Assembly (NCBI GenBank): GCA_026014805.1
Contig: JAOZHR010000026.1
Coordinates: 1-64,000 of the forward strand
Direction of reading: 5' to 3'
From: Candidatus Bathyarchaeota archaeon
GTDB taxonomy: Archaea > Thermoproteota > Bathyarchaeia > Bathyarchaeales > SOJC01
DNA length: 64,000 bases
Numbering within the stretch: the first letter of the stretch is position 1; every line of letters begins with the position of its first letter. The translations under genes were made by a program, and so were the position numbers. Below, in pieces: positions 1-8,977 of this stretch. The notes below the pieces were generated by a model, which worked only from the letters and a program-made list of their open reading frames with translations, did not search any database and was not told the origin of the DNA.

Positions 1-170
1 GCCCATATGTGTGTCTTTGTTATCTTTAGGTTCTCTGACTCAATCCTGGTTGTAGTGATGTTTATAGCATAGAAAGTAACGACGGTCGCCAGCAAAACAG
101 AGACCACTAGAATAATCAGAGTGGTAACGACGGTGCTAAGTCCTTTCCTATTCTTTAAAACCTGCTTCAT
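1..170 (-). CDS. Archaeal type IV pilin-like protein, N-terminal part (runs off the window)
   Basis: The minus strand opens with ATG at 170-168 and stays open to base 1, giving at least 56 residues. The N-terminus is a class III (prepilin/archaellin) signal: basic residues, then RKG followed by LSTVVTTLIILVVSV, a hydrophobic helix of about 25 residues, then a polar stretch. In archaea such proteins are cut by a PibD/FlaK-type peptidase just before the hydrophobic helix and assembled into pili or related filaments. The processing site is therefore predicted after G10. The C-terminal domain lies outside the window, so pilin, archaellin and other secreted class III substrates cannot be told apart. 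The TrmB-type gene lies upstream of this start, on the same strand. Confidence 0.75.
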   Translation of the reverse strand, partial: MKQVLKNRKGLSTVVTTLIILVVSVLLATVVTFYAINITTTRIESENLKITKTHIW

Positions 171-307
171 TATACTTTCTCCGGAAATCATTGATACAAA
201 AATATGTCTCGGCGAAGTATGTTCATTTGTGTGTAACAGAAAAAGACGCAACGCAACGATAAAAATCGACGCTTATTCTTTCAAATACAGTGACAAAATG
301 TGGTTTT

Positions 308-1231
308 CTAAGATGAAGAAACGATTTTCAAGGGCTCTTCAACCTTCCACAACTCCGAAAAAAGCTTTCCCAAAGCCTTAACGAAAGCCCCGTAATTCGT
401 CCACAAAGCCGCAATTTTCGCCCGCTTCGCTTTTCCGCTATAATTTTCAGGATTTTTTCTAATCGTGAGGAGAAGCTGCTCTTGATCCACCAAAATGAAC
501 GTGGGAACATCTTTAACATCTGAAAGCGCATACCTCATATTCGTCAGCCTTATTTTTTCAATAAAAAAGCGGCTTTTGGGCGAATTACATGTCAGAAGTT
601 TAACATCGAAGTTTTTCTTTGAAAGCTTTTCAAGTTTATCTATAAAACCTGAATGGTATAATCTTGCAAGGTCTTCTTCACAGGCAAGGACGTTGATTTC
701 ACGCTGCGCGTTTTGGATTATTTCGTTTGCCTTGAAATCAATCTGCTCTTCACCTTCAAGTATCTGGAAGACTTCCTTTCTGTTTTGTTTCACTTCAGGA
801 CGGGGAAGAGAGAGCCATATGTTGATTAAGTCTTTCTTCTTCCTTTCTAACCGCTGGATTCTCAGCTTCTTTGCCTCGATAAGAGCATCTATCGCCCGTT
901 CAAAAGGTGTAGCGATGAACTTCAAAGGCTTCTCGAAAACTGATGATACTAAACCTCTTTTTTCCAAGTCTCGCAGTATTCTGTAGGTCTCTGTTCTGTG
1001 GAGAGTAAGTGCCTCAGAAATCTCACTTGCTTTTTGTTCTCTGAAACGAGCAAGATAAACATAAACTCTGATCTCGTTCTTAGACAGACCGAGCTTCTGA
1101 AACATATTCTCAATGAGTTCTATGGATCTAATTGGTCCCTTATCTTTTCTTACAAATTTCCATACCCCAGTGTTTTTGTCATAAAGTTTAGCAACTTTTT
1201 GGGGGCTTTCTACAATTGTTTCCATGAGCAA
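308..1231 (-). CDS. TrmB-family transcriptional regulator
   Basis: This 307-residue protein has a TrmB-type winged helix at about residues 40-110 (LGLSKNEIRVYVYLARF, then a recognition helix with TETYRILRDLEKRGLV), a coiled-coil linker at about 115-150 and a C-terminal region like the TrmB effector domain. TrmB proteins are DNA-binding sensors, often of sugars, that repress or activate transport and metabolic genes. The start is TTG at 1231; an in-frame ATG two codons later (1225) is an equally good choice. It is divergent from lonB at 1470, so the 1232-1469 gap should hold both promoters. The ligand cannot be deduced. Confidence 0.85.
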   Translation of the reverse strand: MLMETIVESPQKVAKLYDKNTGVWKFVRKDKGPIRSIELIENMFQKLGLSKNEIRVYVYLARFREQKASEISEALTLHRTETYRILRDLEKRGLVSSVFEKPLKFIATPFERAIDALIEAKKLRIQRLERKKKDLINIWLSLPRPEVKQNRKEVFQILEGEEQIDFKANEIIQNAQREINVLACEEDLARLYHSGFIDKLEKLSKKNFDVKLLTCNSPKSRFFIEKIRLTNMRYALSDVKDVPTFILVDQEQLLLTIRKNPENYSGKAKRAKIAALWTNYGAFVKALGKLFSELWKVEEPLKIVSSS

Positions 1232-1469
1232 ACCATCCTAAATATTCTAAATCTGAATCGAAGTAAGTTCGAGTTCTGAGTTCAACTTCTATTTTATACT
1301 TCTGAACTCACAATATGAATTAGAAATCAACAACACATCCAAAATCTGGCAGACATATTCTTGAAAGAGACATATGAATGAGTGGAAAATAAGCTGTATA
1401 TTAAGATTAGAGATATAGTTTTCTGATGAGACCGCCTCGCATCATTATGAAAGTGCAGAAGGGAGAATA

Positions 1470-3686
1470 GTGGATTATTTCGGAGAAGAAATAGAAACGA
1501 TCCGTGGAAAGAAATGGAACTGGAAAACCTTCAAATCTACCGAAGGCTATCCCGTCTCCGACAACCTTCTTGATTGGGTCATCGGACAAGAACGTGCTTT
1601 GAATGAGTGCTACTTATGCCTTGACGAATGGGTTCACAAACTCAAAAATCTTGAGAAAGAAAAATGGTATGACGCGTGGAAAGACCCTGACAAAGAAAAA
1701 CCAAATGCCACGAAGGCGGCTCCCCCAGGTCCTTACTTACTTCTGCTAGGCGACCCGGGAACTGGAAAGTCTCTTATCGGCAGGGCACTTGCTGCCCATT
1801 TAACTGAGTTATATAAAAAGCATAAAATTCATCTTCAAGATGTTGTTTGTTGGCAAAACAATTTGATTCCCAGCGAACCAAAAATTTCTTGCCACCCTGC
1901 AGGTGAAGGAAAAAAAGTAATCTTTAAGCAAAAATTGAAAGAAACCAAAAAACTTTTTCTCCAAAAAGTGGGAATGAAAGCTCTGATTTATTTGATGATT
2001 ACAGTGGCATCTATCTTCATGTTCGCGGGTTTTTACTATCTATTGCAACAGAAACTACAATGGGATGCCAATGTTGCTAACGCGTTTGGGTTACCAGTTC
2101 AAGAAGTGTATGGAGGTAACTTTGCCACGTACATACTGGACGCCTTCGTTGCCATAGGCACCACTACATTCCTGCCAGCCGGCATGATGCTCATGTTTCT
2201 GATACTAGTAGTTGCTTTAGGACGGTTTGGAATGATGGGAGGCGCAAAAGGTGTTGGGGGAGCTAAGGCTACTAAAGTGCCAAAACTCATAGTGGACAAC
2301 ACCAAGAGAGTTGCACCATTCATTGACGCAACAGGTCATGGTTCGGCACAGTTGTTCGGCAGCATCGCTTGGGACCCGCTGCAGACTGGCGGTTTAGGAA
2401 CACCCGAACATCAAAGGGTGTCGGCAGGCGATGTCCACCGGGCACATACGGGCATCCTCTTCATTGACGAGATTAAAAACTTGAATCCGTCCCAGACAGT
2501 GACTTTGTTAACTGTACTGGAAGATGGACAGTTATCTATTACTTTGAGAAGCCGCTGGGACGAAGGAAATACCGCGGCGATGGCTGTAGCTACCGAACCG
2601 GTGCCATGCATGTGCTTTCTGGTAGGGGCTGGAAACTTTGACAGCATTGGACATGTACACCCTGCTCTTATGGACAGAATCTACGGCTACGGCAAGGTGG
2701 TTAGAATGAACAACGACATGCCCAACACTGTTGAAAATCGAAGGAAATGTGTTCAATTTATCGCTCAAGAAGTTTCACGTTTCCATCTAATACCTTTCAG
2801 CAGAGAAGCATGTGAAGAGATTATAGATGAAGGACGTAGAAGAAGCAACAAAAGAGACGGATTAACGACAAAATTTCGGCCAATGATATCTATAGTGAAA
2901 ACTGCTGCGACCTTAGCTATTAGGGAAGATTGCATAGTTGTTGACAGAAAATATGTGAGGGAAGCTATAGAAAACCATTGCAAAACAATTCAGAAGCAGA
3001 TCCTTGAACACCAAATAAGCGAAAGAGGCAAACTTCTTGACATTAAACCCGAAGGCGCAAGACTTGGCCGAATTTACGGTCTAGCAGTCGTTGCTGATCC
3101 ATACAGCGGTGAAATGACGGGCAACGTATTGACCGTCAAAGGGTTTCTAGAGAAGCGTGACCATGGAAATAATAATCACCTGAAAGGATACTACAAAGTA
3201 ACTGGAATCGCGAAAGGTGGCAAAGAACGGTTTATTACGGACAGCGTCGCAAAAGTCAGAAGTGTCATCTTACAAAAATATGGAGTAGACGTGGCTCAAG
3301 ACTTTTTCACTCACATAGACTTTGCTCAATCTTACGGCGTTGACGGACCAAGCGCCGGCGTTACAATGACCATTCTACTCTGCTCCTTGATAGAAGGAAA
3401 ATCAATCCGTCAAGACGTCGCCGTTACTGGCGAAATTAACGTCGGTGTGGATGGAGAAATACCCGTAACAGCTGTAGGCGGACTTCACGAGAAAATCAAG
3501 GCTGCCGAGGCATGGGGCTTCAGAAAGGTCATGATTCCAGCGAGAAACTATAAACATTCGATAGATCCCAGAGACTACGACATAGAGGTAGTTGCTGGCG
3601 AGACATTGAAAGACTACCTAAAAGAGTGTCTGGCCGATCACCAAAAGCCTTTCAACAATTTTAGAAAAATCGATTTTGGCAAATAA
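1470..3686 (+). CDS. lonB: Membrane-bound archaeal ATP-dependent protease Lon (LonB type)
   Basis: This 738-residue protein has the archaeal LonB layout. A Walker A motif GDPGTGKS lies near residue 94. A membrane insert with two hydrophobic helices at about 170-192 and 233-255 follows. Walker B (LFIDE) is near 331. The C-terminal Lon protease domain carries the catalytic Ser in DGPSAG near 628 and the Lys in GGLHEKIKAA near 675. LonB degrades misfolded and regulatory proteins at the inner face of the membrane. The start is GTG at 1470 with GGGAG just upstream. The family usually has 620-700 residues, so this one is slightly long. It is followed on the same strand, after a 250-base gap, by the small-protein island at 3940-5975. 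Confidence 0.95.
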   Translation: MDYFGEEIETIRGKKWNWKTFKSTEGYPVSDNLLDWVIGQERALNECYLCLDEWVHKLKNLEKEKWYDAWKDPDKEKPNATKAAPPGPYLLLLGDPGTGKSLIGRALAAHLTELYKKHKIHLQDVVCWQNNLIPSEPKISCHPAGEGKKVIFKQKLKETKKLFLQKVGMKALIYLMITVASIFMFAGFYYLLQQKLQWDANVANAFGLPVQEVYGGNFATYILDAFVAIGTTTFLPAGMMLMFLILVVALGRFGMMGGAKGVGGAKATKVPKLIVDNTKRVAPFIDATGHGSAQLFGSIAWDPLQTGGLGTPEHQRVSAGDVHRAHTGILFIDEIKNLNPSQTVTLLTVLEDGQLSITLRSRWDEGNTAAMAVATEPVPCMCFLVGAGNFDSIGHVHPALMDRIYGYGKVVRMNNDMPNTVENRRKCVQFIAQEVSRFHLIPFSREACEEIIDEGRRRSNKRDGLTTKFRPMISIVKTAATLAIREDCIVVDRKYVREAIENHCKTIQKQILEHQISERGKLLDIKPEGARLGRIYGLAVVADPYSGEMTGNVLTVKGFLEKRDHGNNNHLKGYYKVTGIAKGGKERFITDSVAKVRSVILQKYGVDVAQDFFTHIDFAQSYGVDGPSAGVTMTILLCSLIEGKSIRQDVAVTGEINVGVDGEIPVTAVGGLHEKIKAAEAWGFRKVMIPARNYKHSIDPRDYDIEVVAGETLKDYLKECLADHQKPFNNFRKIDFGK

Positions 3687-3939
3687 GGTGGACAACACCC
3701 ACAGAATTTTTTGGGCATACTCATATTCTATTTTAATGAATGTACAAAAGAAGCAGTCTCTGCAAACACCCACATTTCACTATTGCTTTTATGATTTTTC
3801 TGAATCTAAAGAGAGTAAGCGGACTTCCTAGCGAATTATTGGCAAGGGCTCTTAGTGTGTAAGGCTTTGTCACATACAAATTCTCTTATTTTACGAAAAC
3901 GTTGTAGAAAACTGTACACGTTCATAGGGTGATGATTGA

Positions 3940-4593
3940 ATGGCAGAAGAACTGGAAGAGAAATCGAAAGAAAGCCAAAGTGAAAATGTTCCATGGCAGC
4001 CACTTCCTCAAGACGATGCTTATTTTCCATATACAAGCCAACCACAAAACGAAGCAGCAGCAGAGGTAGAAGAAAGCATGGACACAAAAGAAAAGCATAA
4101 AGAGATTAGGAGCAAGTTTAACGAGTTTATGAAAGCAATAAGTGAAGAGACTTCGCAGCTAACTGATTTCGTTTTGGAGGAGAAAAAACTGATAAAAGAA
4201 CTCTGCAGTCTTTTAACTCAAATCCTGAAAAATCTTAAGATTTCCTTTAACATCCATCCAGATTGCATATCAAAGCTAAGGGGAGCCAGACAAATCAAAT
4301 TTAACAAGGAAGGATACTTAACGATAATTAGAAACGACGATAACGTGGACTCGAAACTTCTGGAAGATTATCCCCCAGACACGATCTTGGCAGTCATGAT
4401 GGTCATCATTCCAGAGCTTGAAAAGGCAATCAAAACCTACCGAAAGAACATAAGCCAGAGAGTTAACCTTCTAGAGAAAATCAAACACGAACTAAAAAAT
4501 CTGCAAAAAGCGGTCTCGCCAGACGAGAAAGAACCCTCTGAAATGCTTCAAGATGAAGAATTAAGAAACCCTGTGATAGCAAGCGAGGGCTAG
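3940..4593 (+). CDS. Helical acidic protein, paralogue of the gene at 8978 (function unknown)
   Basis: I do not recognise this 217-residue protein as a named family. The first 45 residues are acidic, Gln/Pro-rich and probably disordered. Residues about 55-200 are mostly helical, with EEKKLIKELCSLL, a short beta-like centre (KEGYLTIIRNDDN) and a long amphipathic helix at the end. The order and spacing match the protein at 8978-9499, which has EEKRLVAVFFESLSKL, PTGHLIILHGDG and an equivalent final helix. They look like distant paralogues. The start has a good GGTGAT ribosome site six bases upstream of ATG. It heads a same-strand run of three small genes facing the VWA/AAA+ pair, which suggests a role as a partner of that ATPase. 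Confidence 0.75.
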   Translation: MAEELEEKSKESQSENVPWQPLPQDDAYFPYTSQPQNEAAAEVEESMDTKEKHKEIRSKFNEFMKAISEETSQLTDFVLEEKKLIKELCSLLTQILKNLKISFNIHPDCISKLRGARQIKFNKEGYLTIIRNDDNVDSKLLEDYPPDTILAVMMVIIPELEKAIKTYRKNISQRVNLLEKIKHELKNLQKAVSPDEKEPSEMLQDEELRNPVIASEG

Positions 4594-4623
4594 AAACTCT
4601 TAACTACGTTTTTGGTGTAGAAG

Positions 4624-5172
4624 TTGGGAAATGTTGTTACAGAGATACGCAGTTTCTATTCAATAAAAGAAATAAACGAATTTCTAGAAGAAGACATAGA
4701 GCAATATAAATTAATGGTAGAAGAATACAGCCAATGGCTTGGCTCTTTCCTGCGAGATTCAGAAGACGTGCAGGAAAACAAAGAATGGGCTAAAAAAATG
4801 GCGGCACTACAAAAGGCGAAACCGAAAGGAAAAGCTAAGACAACAAAAAAGAAGGGCAAATCAAAAAAGACAAAATCGTCAACTAATGGTTGGATTCAGT
4901 TCAGGGAAATCGTTCTCAGTGCATCTGAGCAGAGTGAAGCTGAGATTCTCTTTGAGGCTATAGAAGAAATCAATGGAAAAATAGGGCGACTAGAAAAGGT
5001 AAGGGACTCTATAATAGAGCTGGAAAAATCCAGACTTGGCAAAGGTATAATATACATAATTTACATTTGTAATGGTGTTCCAGAGAAAATCGTTCTCCGC
5101 CATAAGGAAGACCAGGAATTTGAAAAGAAGTTTCAATATATAGCTGATTTTTCTATCCTGAAAGAAACGTAG
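4624..5172 (+). CDS. Coiled-coil protein with central Lys-rich linker (function unknown)
   Basis: This 182-residue protein of no recognised family has an N-terminal helical segment (about 1-60), a strongly basic low-complexity linker at about 62-86 (KAKPKGKAKTTKKKGKSKK), and a second helical part with a predicted coiled coil at about 95-145. It ends in a short beta-like segment, GIIYIIYICNG. The basic linker could bind nucleic acid or an acidic partner; the flanking paralogue-type protein is acidic. The start is TTG at 4624, supported by GGTG six bases upstream. It lies 30 bases after the preceding gene, so the two are probably co-transcribed. Confidence 0.65.
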   Translation: MGNVVTEIRSFYSIKEINEFLEEDIEQYKLMVEEYSQWLGSFLRDSEDVQENKEWAKKMAALQKAKPKGKAKTTKKKGKSKKTKSSTNGWIQFREIVLSASEQSEAEILFEAIEEINGKIGRLEKVRDSIIELEKSRLGKGIIYIIYICNGVPEKIVLRHKEDQEFEKKFQYIADFSILKET

Positions 5173-5291
5173 AAGGTTAAATTATCGAGCTGCTTTGTGT
5201 GTAGCAGAAATTTACACACAAAGTAAAAACTGTTGAGGGCCAATGGTGATTGTTTACTGAGTATCTATAAAATCCACTGAATAATGGGGTC

Positions 5292-5975
5292 TTGAATATT
5301 TGCCCGTCAAATAGTTCGCTAGCTGTTGCAGTCAGAGTAAAAATTCACAGTTTGCTAGGGGTTAGACTGGCGGAGAACGTCGGAAGTGGAGAGATAGTCA
5401 GCTTTGACGTCAATGCGCGAATGGAAGAGAGTGAGCGGCGAATTGGGCAGATTAGTGTGACTTTTGCCTTAAAAGTAGGGACTAAACCGAGCATAGTGAA
5501 GTATGAAGTGGACGGGGTAGCTATGCTTGAGGGTAAAGATGAAGAAATTAAAAAAATGCTAGAAGTAAATCCTGAGACGCAGATTCCCTTCGTGTTTCAA
5601 AGAGTGTACCAAAATGTCTTCATGTCTATGTATTTGTTAGCCACTTTGATTGATGCACCTTATCCCCCATCAAATTTGCTTCATTCGAGTCAACAGCCAA
5701 TGCCTATAGCACAGATCAGTGCAAGTATTGCAGCCACTACAGCTACAGAAGAGAAAACTATGCAGACAGTAGTCGCGGCGCCAAGAGAAGAGAGGACTTT
5801 GCAGCAGCCCCCGACAAACACGGCACCGCAAGAAAGGACAGCTGCACAGCCGGCTATGGTGCCACGAGAAGAGACGACAACACCTATAAAAGAGCAAAAA
5901 GTTGGAGCTACTGCAGAAGCTCAACAAAGTAATTTAACGCAGCGGGATAGAGAGGAGCAAGCTCCAGAAACGTAA
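5292..5975 (+). CDS. SecB-like domain protein with long disordered tail
   Basis: Residues about 5-130 of this 227-residue protein show alternating beta strands (VAVRVKIHSLLGVRL, RIGQISVTFALKVG, SIVKYEVDGVAML). A helix-then-Pro pattern follows, IPFVFQRVYQNVF ... DAPYPPSNLLH. This order resembles the SecB chaperone fold, where strands precede the helix ending in a PP-x-N motif. SecB-like proteins are known in some archaea. Residues about 135-227 are a Gln/Thr/Ala/Glu-rich tail with repeated PREE/PQE units, probably disordered. The start is TTG at 5292. The stop lies only seven bases from the stop of the convergent VWA gene. The SecB assignment is an inference from pattern, not from a search. 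Confidence 0.55.
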   Translation: MNICPSNSSLAVAVRVKIHSLLGVRLAENVGSGEIVSFDVNARMEESERRIGQISVTFALKVGTKPSIVKYEVDGVAMLEGKDEEIKKMLEVNPETQIPFVFQRVYQNVFMSMYLLATLIDAPYPPSNLLHSSQQPMPIAQISASIAATTATEEKTMQTVVAAPREERTLQQPPTNTAPQERTAAQPAMVPREETTTPIKEQKVGATAEAQQSNLTQRDREEQAPET

Positions 5976-5982
5976 ATTTCTT

Positions 5983-7701
5983 CTAGGTTTCGAGTGCAGC
6001 TGCTGAGGCTTTCATGTAAATTTTTGAGAATTTCTTTATGAGGTCTTTTTGGCTGTAGACAGCGCTACTTATTTTGAAGAAGTTCTTCATTCTTTCGCTT
6101 TCCAAGCCAACTCCTATTACTATTACGCCTTTCTTCTCTAGTGAGCTGATGCTCTTTGACAGTACACTTGATATGTTCGGATAACCGTATGGCCATCCAT
6201 CAGAGAAAACTATCAAGAATCTTTGCTCGTCAAATCTACGCGCAAGGATTTCTCCTGCAACTTGAATAGCATCAGGCATGTACGTTAAGCCACTGAATTT
6301 TAGTCCCCCAATTCTTGCGCGTACTCTGCGAGAATACGCCTCTGAAGAATCCTTTAATATGTAGAAACGATCGCTGAAGGCAAAGAAAGACCAGGAATTT
6401 GGGTCCATCAGGAGTTCTTTTGTAGCTTCCGCAACGCATATAGCCAGTGCTCGACCAAGCTCGCCCTTAATTTTCATGCTTGCACTTGCGTCATAGAGAA
6501 TTCCCCAAGCAAAACTTCTGCTCAAATATTCATTCTCCATGAAAACGTCTGTTCTCGGACTCCTGCTTGCAATCTTTTGGATAACTTCAGTGAGGTCTAA
6601 TTGTCCTTGTTCTTTTCTAGGGTCTTCGTCTAGAGCGTCCATGGCAACTCTAAGACTGTCCAAGAGTCGTCGACTCCCCCCCTTAAGAAGAATTCTAGCC
6701 CTCAGATATTTAGTATAATCTTCATTTGGAAAACTGGCAGATTTGAATCTCGTCCCCAGTATGTATTTCTCGATTCTCGCCAGTATTTTCTGTTCTCGAG
6801 TTTTTTGATGCACCCACGAGTCGAAAGCTTGCAGAGCCTCTGCGTTTGTTTCTTTTTTCCAGTATGACTCAATTGGTCCTTTGGATAGATGTATTCCTCC
6901 TAAAGTTTCCAGAGATTTTTTGAAGATTTGTTCAATTTTAATCTCATATGGTATCTCGTGTTGAGAGAATACAGTGCATGGCCCAATTTGTTCAGTATGT
7001 GGTAGGGAAGGAGCTTCCAAGATAGGTCCATGGGATTCGAGAATCTGGGTTATGTCATTTGCAGTTTCGTTAAAAGCTTCGCTGATTTTAGCTTCTTTTC
7101 CAGCCAACGATACAGCAATTTTTTCTTCGAGCGAACTCAGTCTGGTAGTCAACTGGTTGACTGTGTCTTCTTCTTCTGGACAGAGTATCCCTTTTATAAT
7201 GCCCATGTTAATCTTTGACAGCAAAGCTGCCATTATTCGAGTGGCTGAATTGAAGATTCTTTCAGCAGACTTCATTTTTATAAAGGCAAAAGAATTTGCG
7301 AAAGCCAAGTCGACGAGCTTGTCTTGATGCCTTGCTGAAATATAGGTTTTGACGTAAGCATCATGGACTAGAGTTTCGGAGAAAGATTCGACGAGTGTGC
7401 GTTTTGATGTTGATGCAACTGCATTTTCATCGTCAATTGGCAGTAAAGTATGAACAGTCAAATGGGAAACACAGGCTCTGAATAATCTTCCAACTTTGAC
7501 TTTTCCAGAGTTTTCTTGAAATTCGTATCCTAAGAAAGATATGTGTCCATCTTTTGATATGGAAGGTGCGGGCAAAGCTATGTTGAAGCCGGCGTCATCC
7601 CAAGTGAGAGTTGGTTGCTGAAGTTTTGAGTCTAAGTTGATTCTTGTTTTCTTGTTATCTTTTTGAAGGGAGACGTCCCAGGCATAATCGAGGAACCCCA
7701 T
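5983..7701 (-). CDS. VWA-domain protein, NorD/CbbO-like partner of the adjacent AAA+ ATPase
   Basis: This 572-residue protein has a helical N-terminal two thirds of no recognised family and a C-terminal von Willebrand A domain at about 390-560. The metal site (MIDAS) looks intact: DASAS near residue 402, a Thr in SGLTYMPDA, and an Asp in VFSDGWP. In the CbbQ-CbbO and NorQ-NorD systems a VWA protein of this layout recruits a MoxR-type AAA+ ring to a target enzyme for remodelling or metal insertion. The ATG at 7701 has GGTAATC upstream on its strand. It follows the AAA+ gene by 33 bases, so they form an operon. No rubisco, NO reductase or gas vesicle genes lie nearby, so the target is unknown. 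Confidence 0.8.
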   Translation of the reverse strand: MGFLDYAWDVSLQKDNKKTRINLDSKLQQPTLTWDDAGFNIALPAPSISKDGHISFLGYEFQENSGKVKVGRLFRACVSHLTVHTLLPIDDENAVASTSKRTLVESFSETLVHDAYVKTYISARHQDKLVDLAFANSFAFIKMKSAERIFNSATRIMAALLSKINMGIIKGILCPEEEDTVNQLTTRLSSLEEKIAVSLAGKEAKISEAFNETANDITQILESHGPILEAPSLPHTEQIGPCTVFSQHEIPYEIKIEQIFKKSLETLGGIHLSKGPIESYWKKETNAEALQAFDSWVHQKTREQKILARIEKYILGTRFKSASFPNEDYTKYLRARILLKGGSRRLLDSLRVAMDALDEDPRKEQGQLDLTEVIQKIASRSPRTDVFMENEYLSRSFAWGILYDASASMKIKGELGRALAICVAEATKELLMDPNSWSFFAFSDRFYILKDSSEAYSRRVRARIGGLKFSGLTYMPDAIQVAGEILARRFDEQRFLIVFSDGWPYGYPNISSVLSKSISSLEKKGVIVIGVGLESERMKNFFKISSAVYSQKDLIKKFSKIYMKASAAALET

Positions 7702-7734
7702 GTAGATTACCGCATGTTGGGATATAATTCTAAA

Positions 7735-8760
7735 TCATTTTGGTTTAGGAAAAACTGATTCGATGACTCTTCTAATATCGTCTTGCACTTCAGTATTATC
7801 ACTGGTCAATGCAATTATGGTTTCTTCAGCAGCTACATTAGGAGTGTTGCCGTCGTAAATGAGAGTAGCCCAGTTTATCAGATCACCTAGAGATGGTCCG
7901 TAAGGGACGTCTCCTGCCTTGTATTGTCTACGTAACTCGGCGCCAACTTGAACGATTTTATAAGCCACATCTTCGCTAATTTTAGAGCGTTTCAGAAGCA
8001 TATTTACTTCGAGGGGTGAAATTTTGTCGCCAACGCTTGTATAGCCGAAGTTTATCCATACAGCCAAGCGTCTTCTCATAGCCGCGTTCAACGGTTTGGT
8101 TCCTGCAAACTCTGCTGAATAAGGGTTCATGCTGATGATTAAGTATCCATATTTGTGTCTGTCCACAACTTCGTTGTCTTTCTCGTTCAGCACAAGATGA
8201 CCTCGAGTGTCAAGAACTGGATTAAGCCGTGTAGCAACATCTTGCTTCATCATGTTGGCCTCGTCGAGGTACATTATTCCCCCCGCTCTTAGCCATCTAG
8301 TAACCATTCCGTCGATCCAGTTCTCTTTTCCAAGGCCAATAAAGCGCCCAATTAAGTCATATGAAGATGTTTGAAGGCCGCAGTTGACTTCCCAAACTGG
8401 CAATCCGCAGAGTTCTGCCACTAGATAAACGATGTGAGTTTTTCCAGTTCCCGATGGTCCTATGAGAGAGCATTGTTTGAAGTAGTAGAGTGCACGGACG
8501 ATGCGTTCCACGTAGCGTTGTCCACTGTCAATGTATTCAGGAGTGTTCTTAGGAATCATGTCAGCAAGATGAGCAAAGCTATAGTTGGGATGAAGGTCAT
8601 ATTTTTGGATTTCATATTTGTGGTAAAGGGGAGACTGGGACATGGAGCGTTCTCTGTTTATGGACACTGTTATTTTGTAGTTGCCCCGTCGAATAGAGGT
8701 AACTCTTTGAATTCGGCTAGTTTCCTCTGCCTTTCTTAGACCTTGGTGTCCATATCCCAA
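7735..8760 (-). CDS. MoxR-type AAA+ ATPase, CbbQ/GvpN/NorQ subfamily
   Basis: This 341-residue AAA+ protein has Walker A GPSGTGKT near residue 100, Walker B GGIMYLDEAN near 160, sensor 1 ISMNP, and an arginine-finger region NAAMRRRL. The segment WIDGMVTRWLRAGGIMYLDE is characteristic of the CbbQ/GvpN/NorQ branch. Members form rings that, with a VWA partner, remodel protein complexes. The start is uncertain. TTG at 8760 gives the full length, but a TATA-like box at 8777-8785 would start transcripts close to that codon. ATG at 8643 is the alternative, trimming 39 poorly conserved residues. It is transcribed ahead of the VWA gene and is divergent from the helical gene at 8978. Confidence 0.88.
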   Translation of the reverse strand: MGYGHQGLRKAEETSRIQRVTSIRRGNYKITVSINRERSMSQSPLYHKYEIQKYDLHPNYSFAHLADMIPKNTPEYIDSGQRYVERIVRALYYFKQCSLIGPSGTGKTHIVYLVAELCGLPVWEVNCGLQTSSYDLIGRFIGLGKENWIDGMVTRWLRAGGIMYLDEANMMKQDVATRLNPVLDTRGHLVLNEKDNEVVDRHKYGYLIISMNPYSAEFAGTKPLNAAMRRRLAVWINFGYTSVGDKISPLEVNMLLKRSKISEDVAYKIVQVGAELRRQYKAGDVPYGPSLGDLINWATLIYDGNTPNVAAEETIIALTSDNTEVQDDIRRVIESVFPKPK

Positions 8761-8776
8761 AACAGCTTCGCCTCAA

Positions 8777-8786
8777 TGATATATAG
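8777..8786 (-). promoter_or_regulatory. TATA-box-like element for the AAA+/VWA operon
   Basis: On the minus strand this reads CTATATATCA, an archaeal TATA-box-like sequence. Transcription would start about 25 bases further on, near 8755, so the message is either nearly leaderless from TTG 8760 or has a leader to ATG 8643. Confidence 0.4.
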
Positions 8787-8977
8787 AGATGGCGGACGGG
8801 ATATAAATATTACGTACTACGACTTGCGATACGCTATTCTTATCTCAAACTTCGAACAACATACCTTGAACGCGTTCAGTTTGAGATCTCTTAAATAATT
8901 AGTGTATGTAAAGAGACGCAACATACAAGGGCTTTTAGCAATCTACCCGTGAGAAGCTAAGTAAGGAAATGCTCCTT

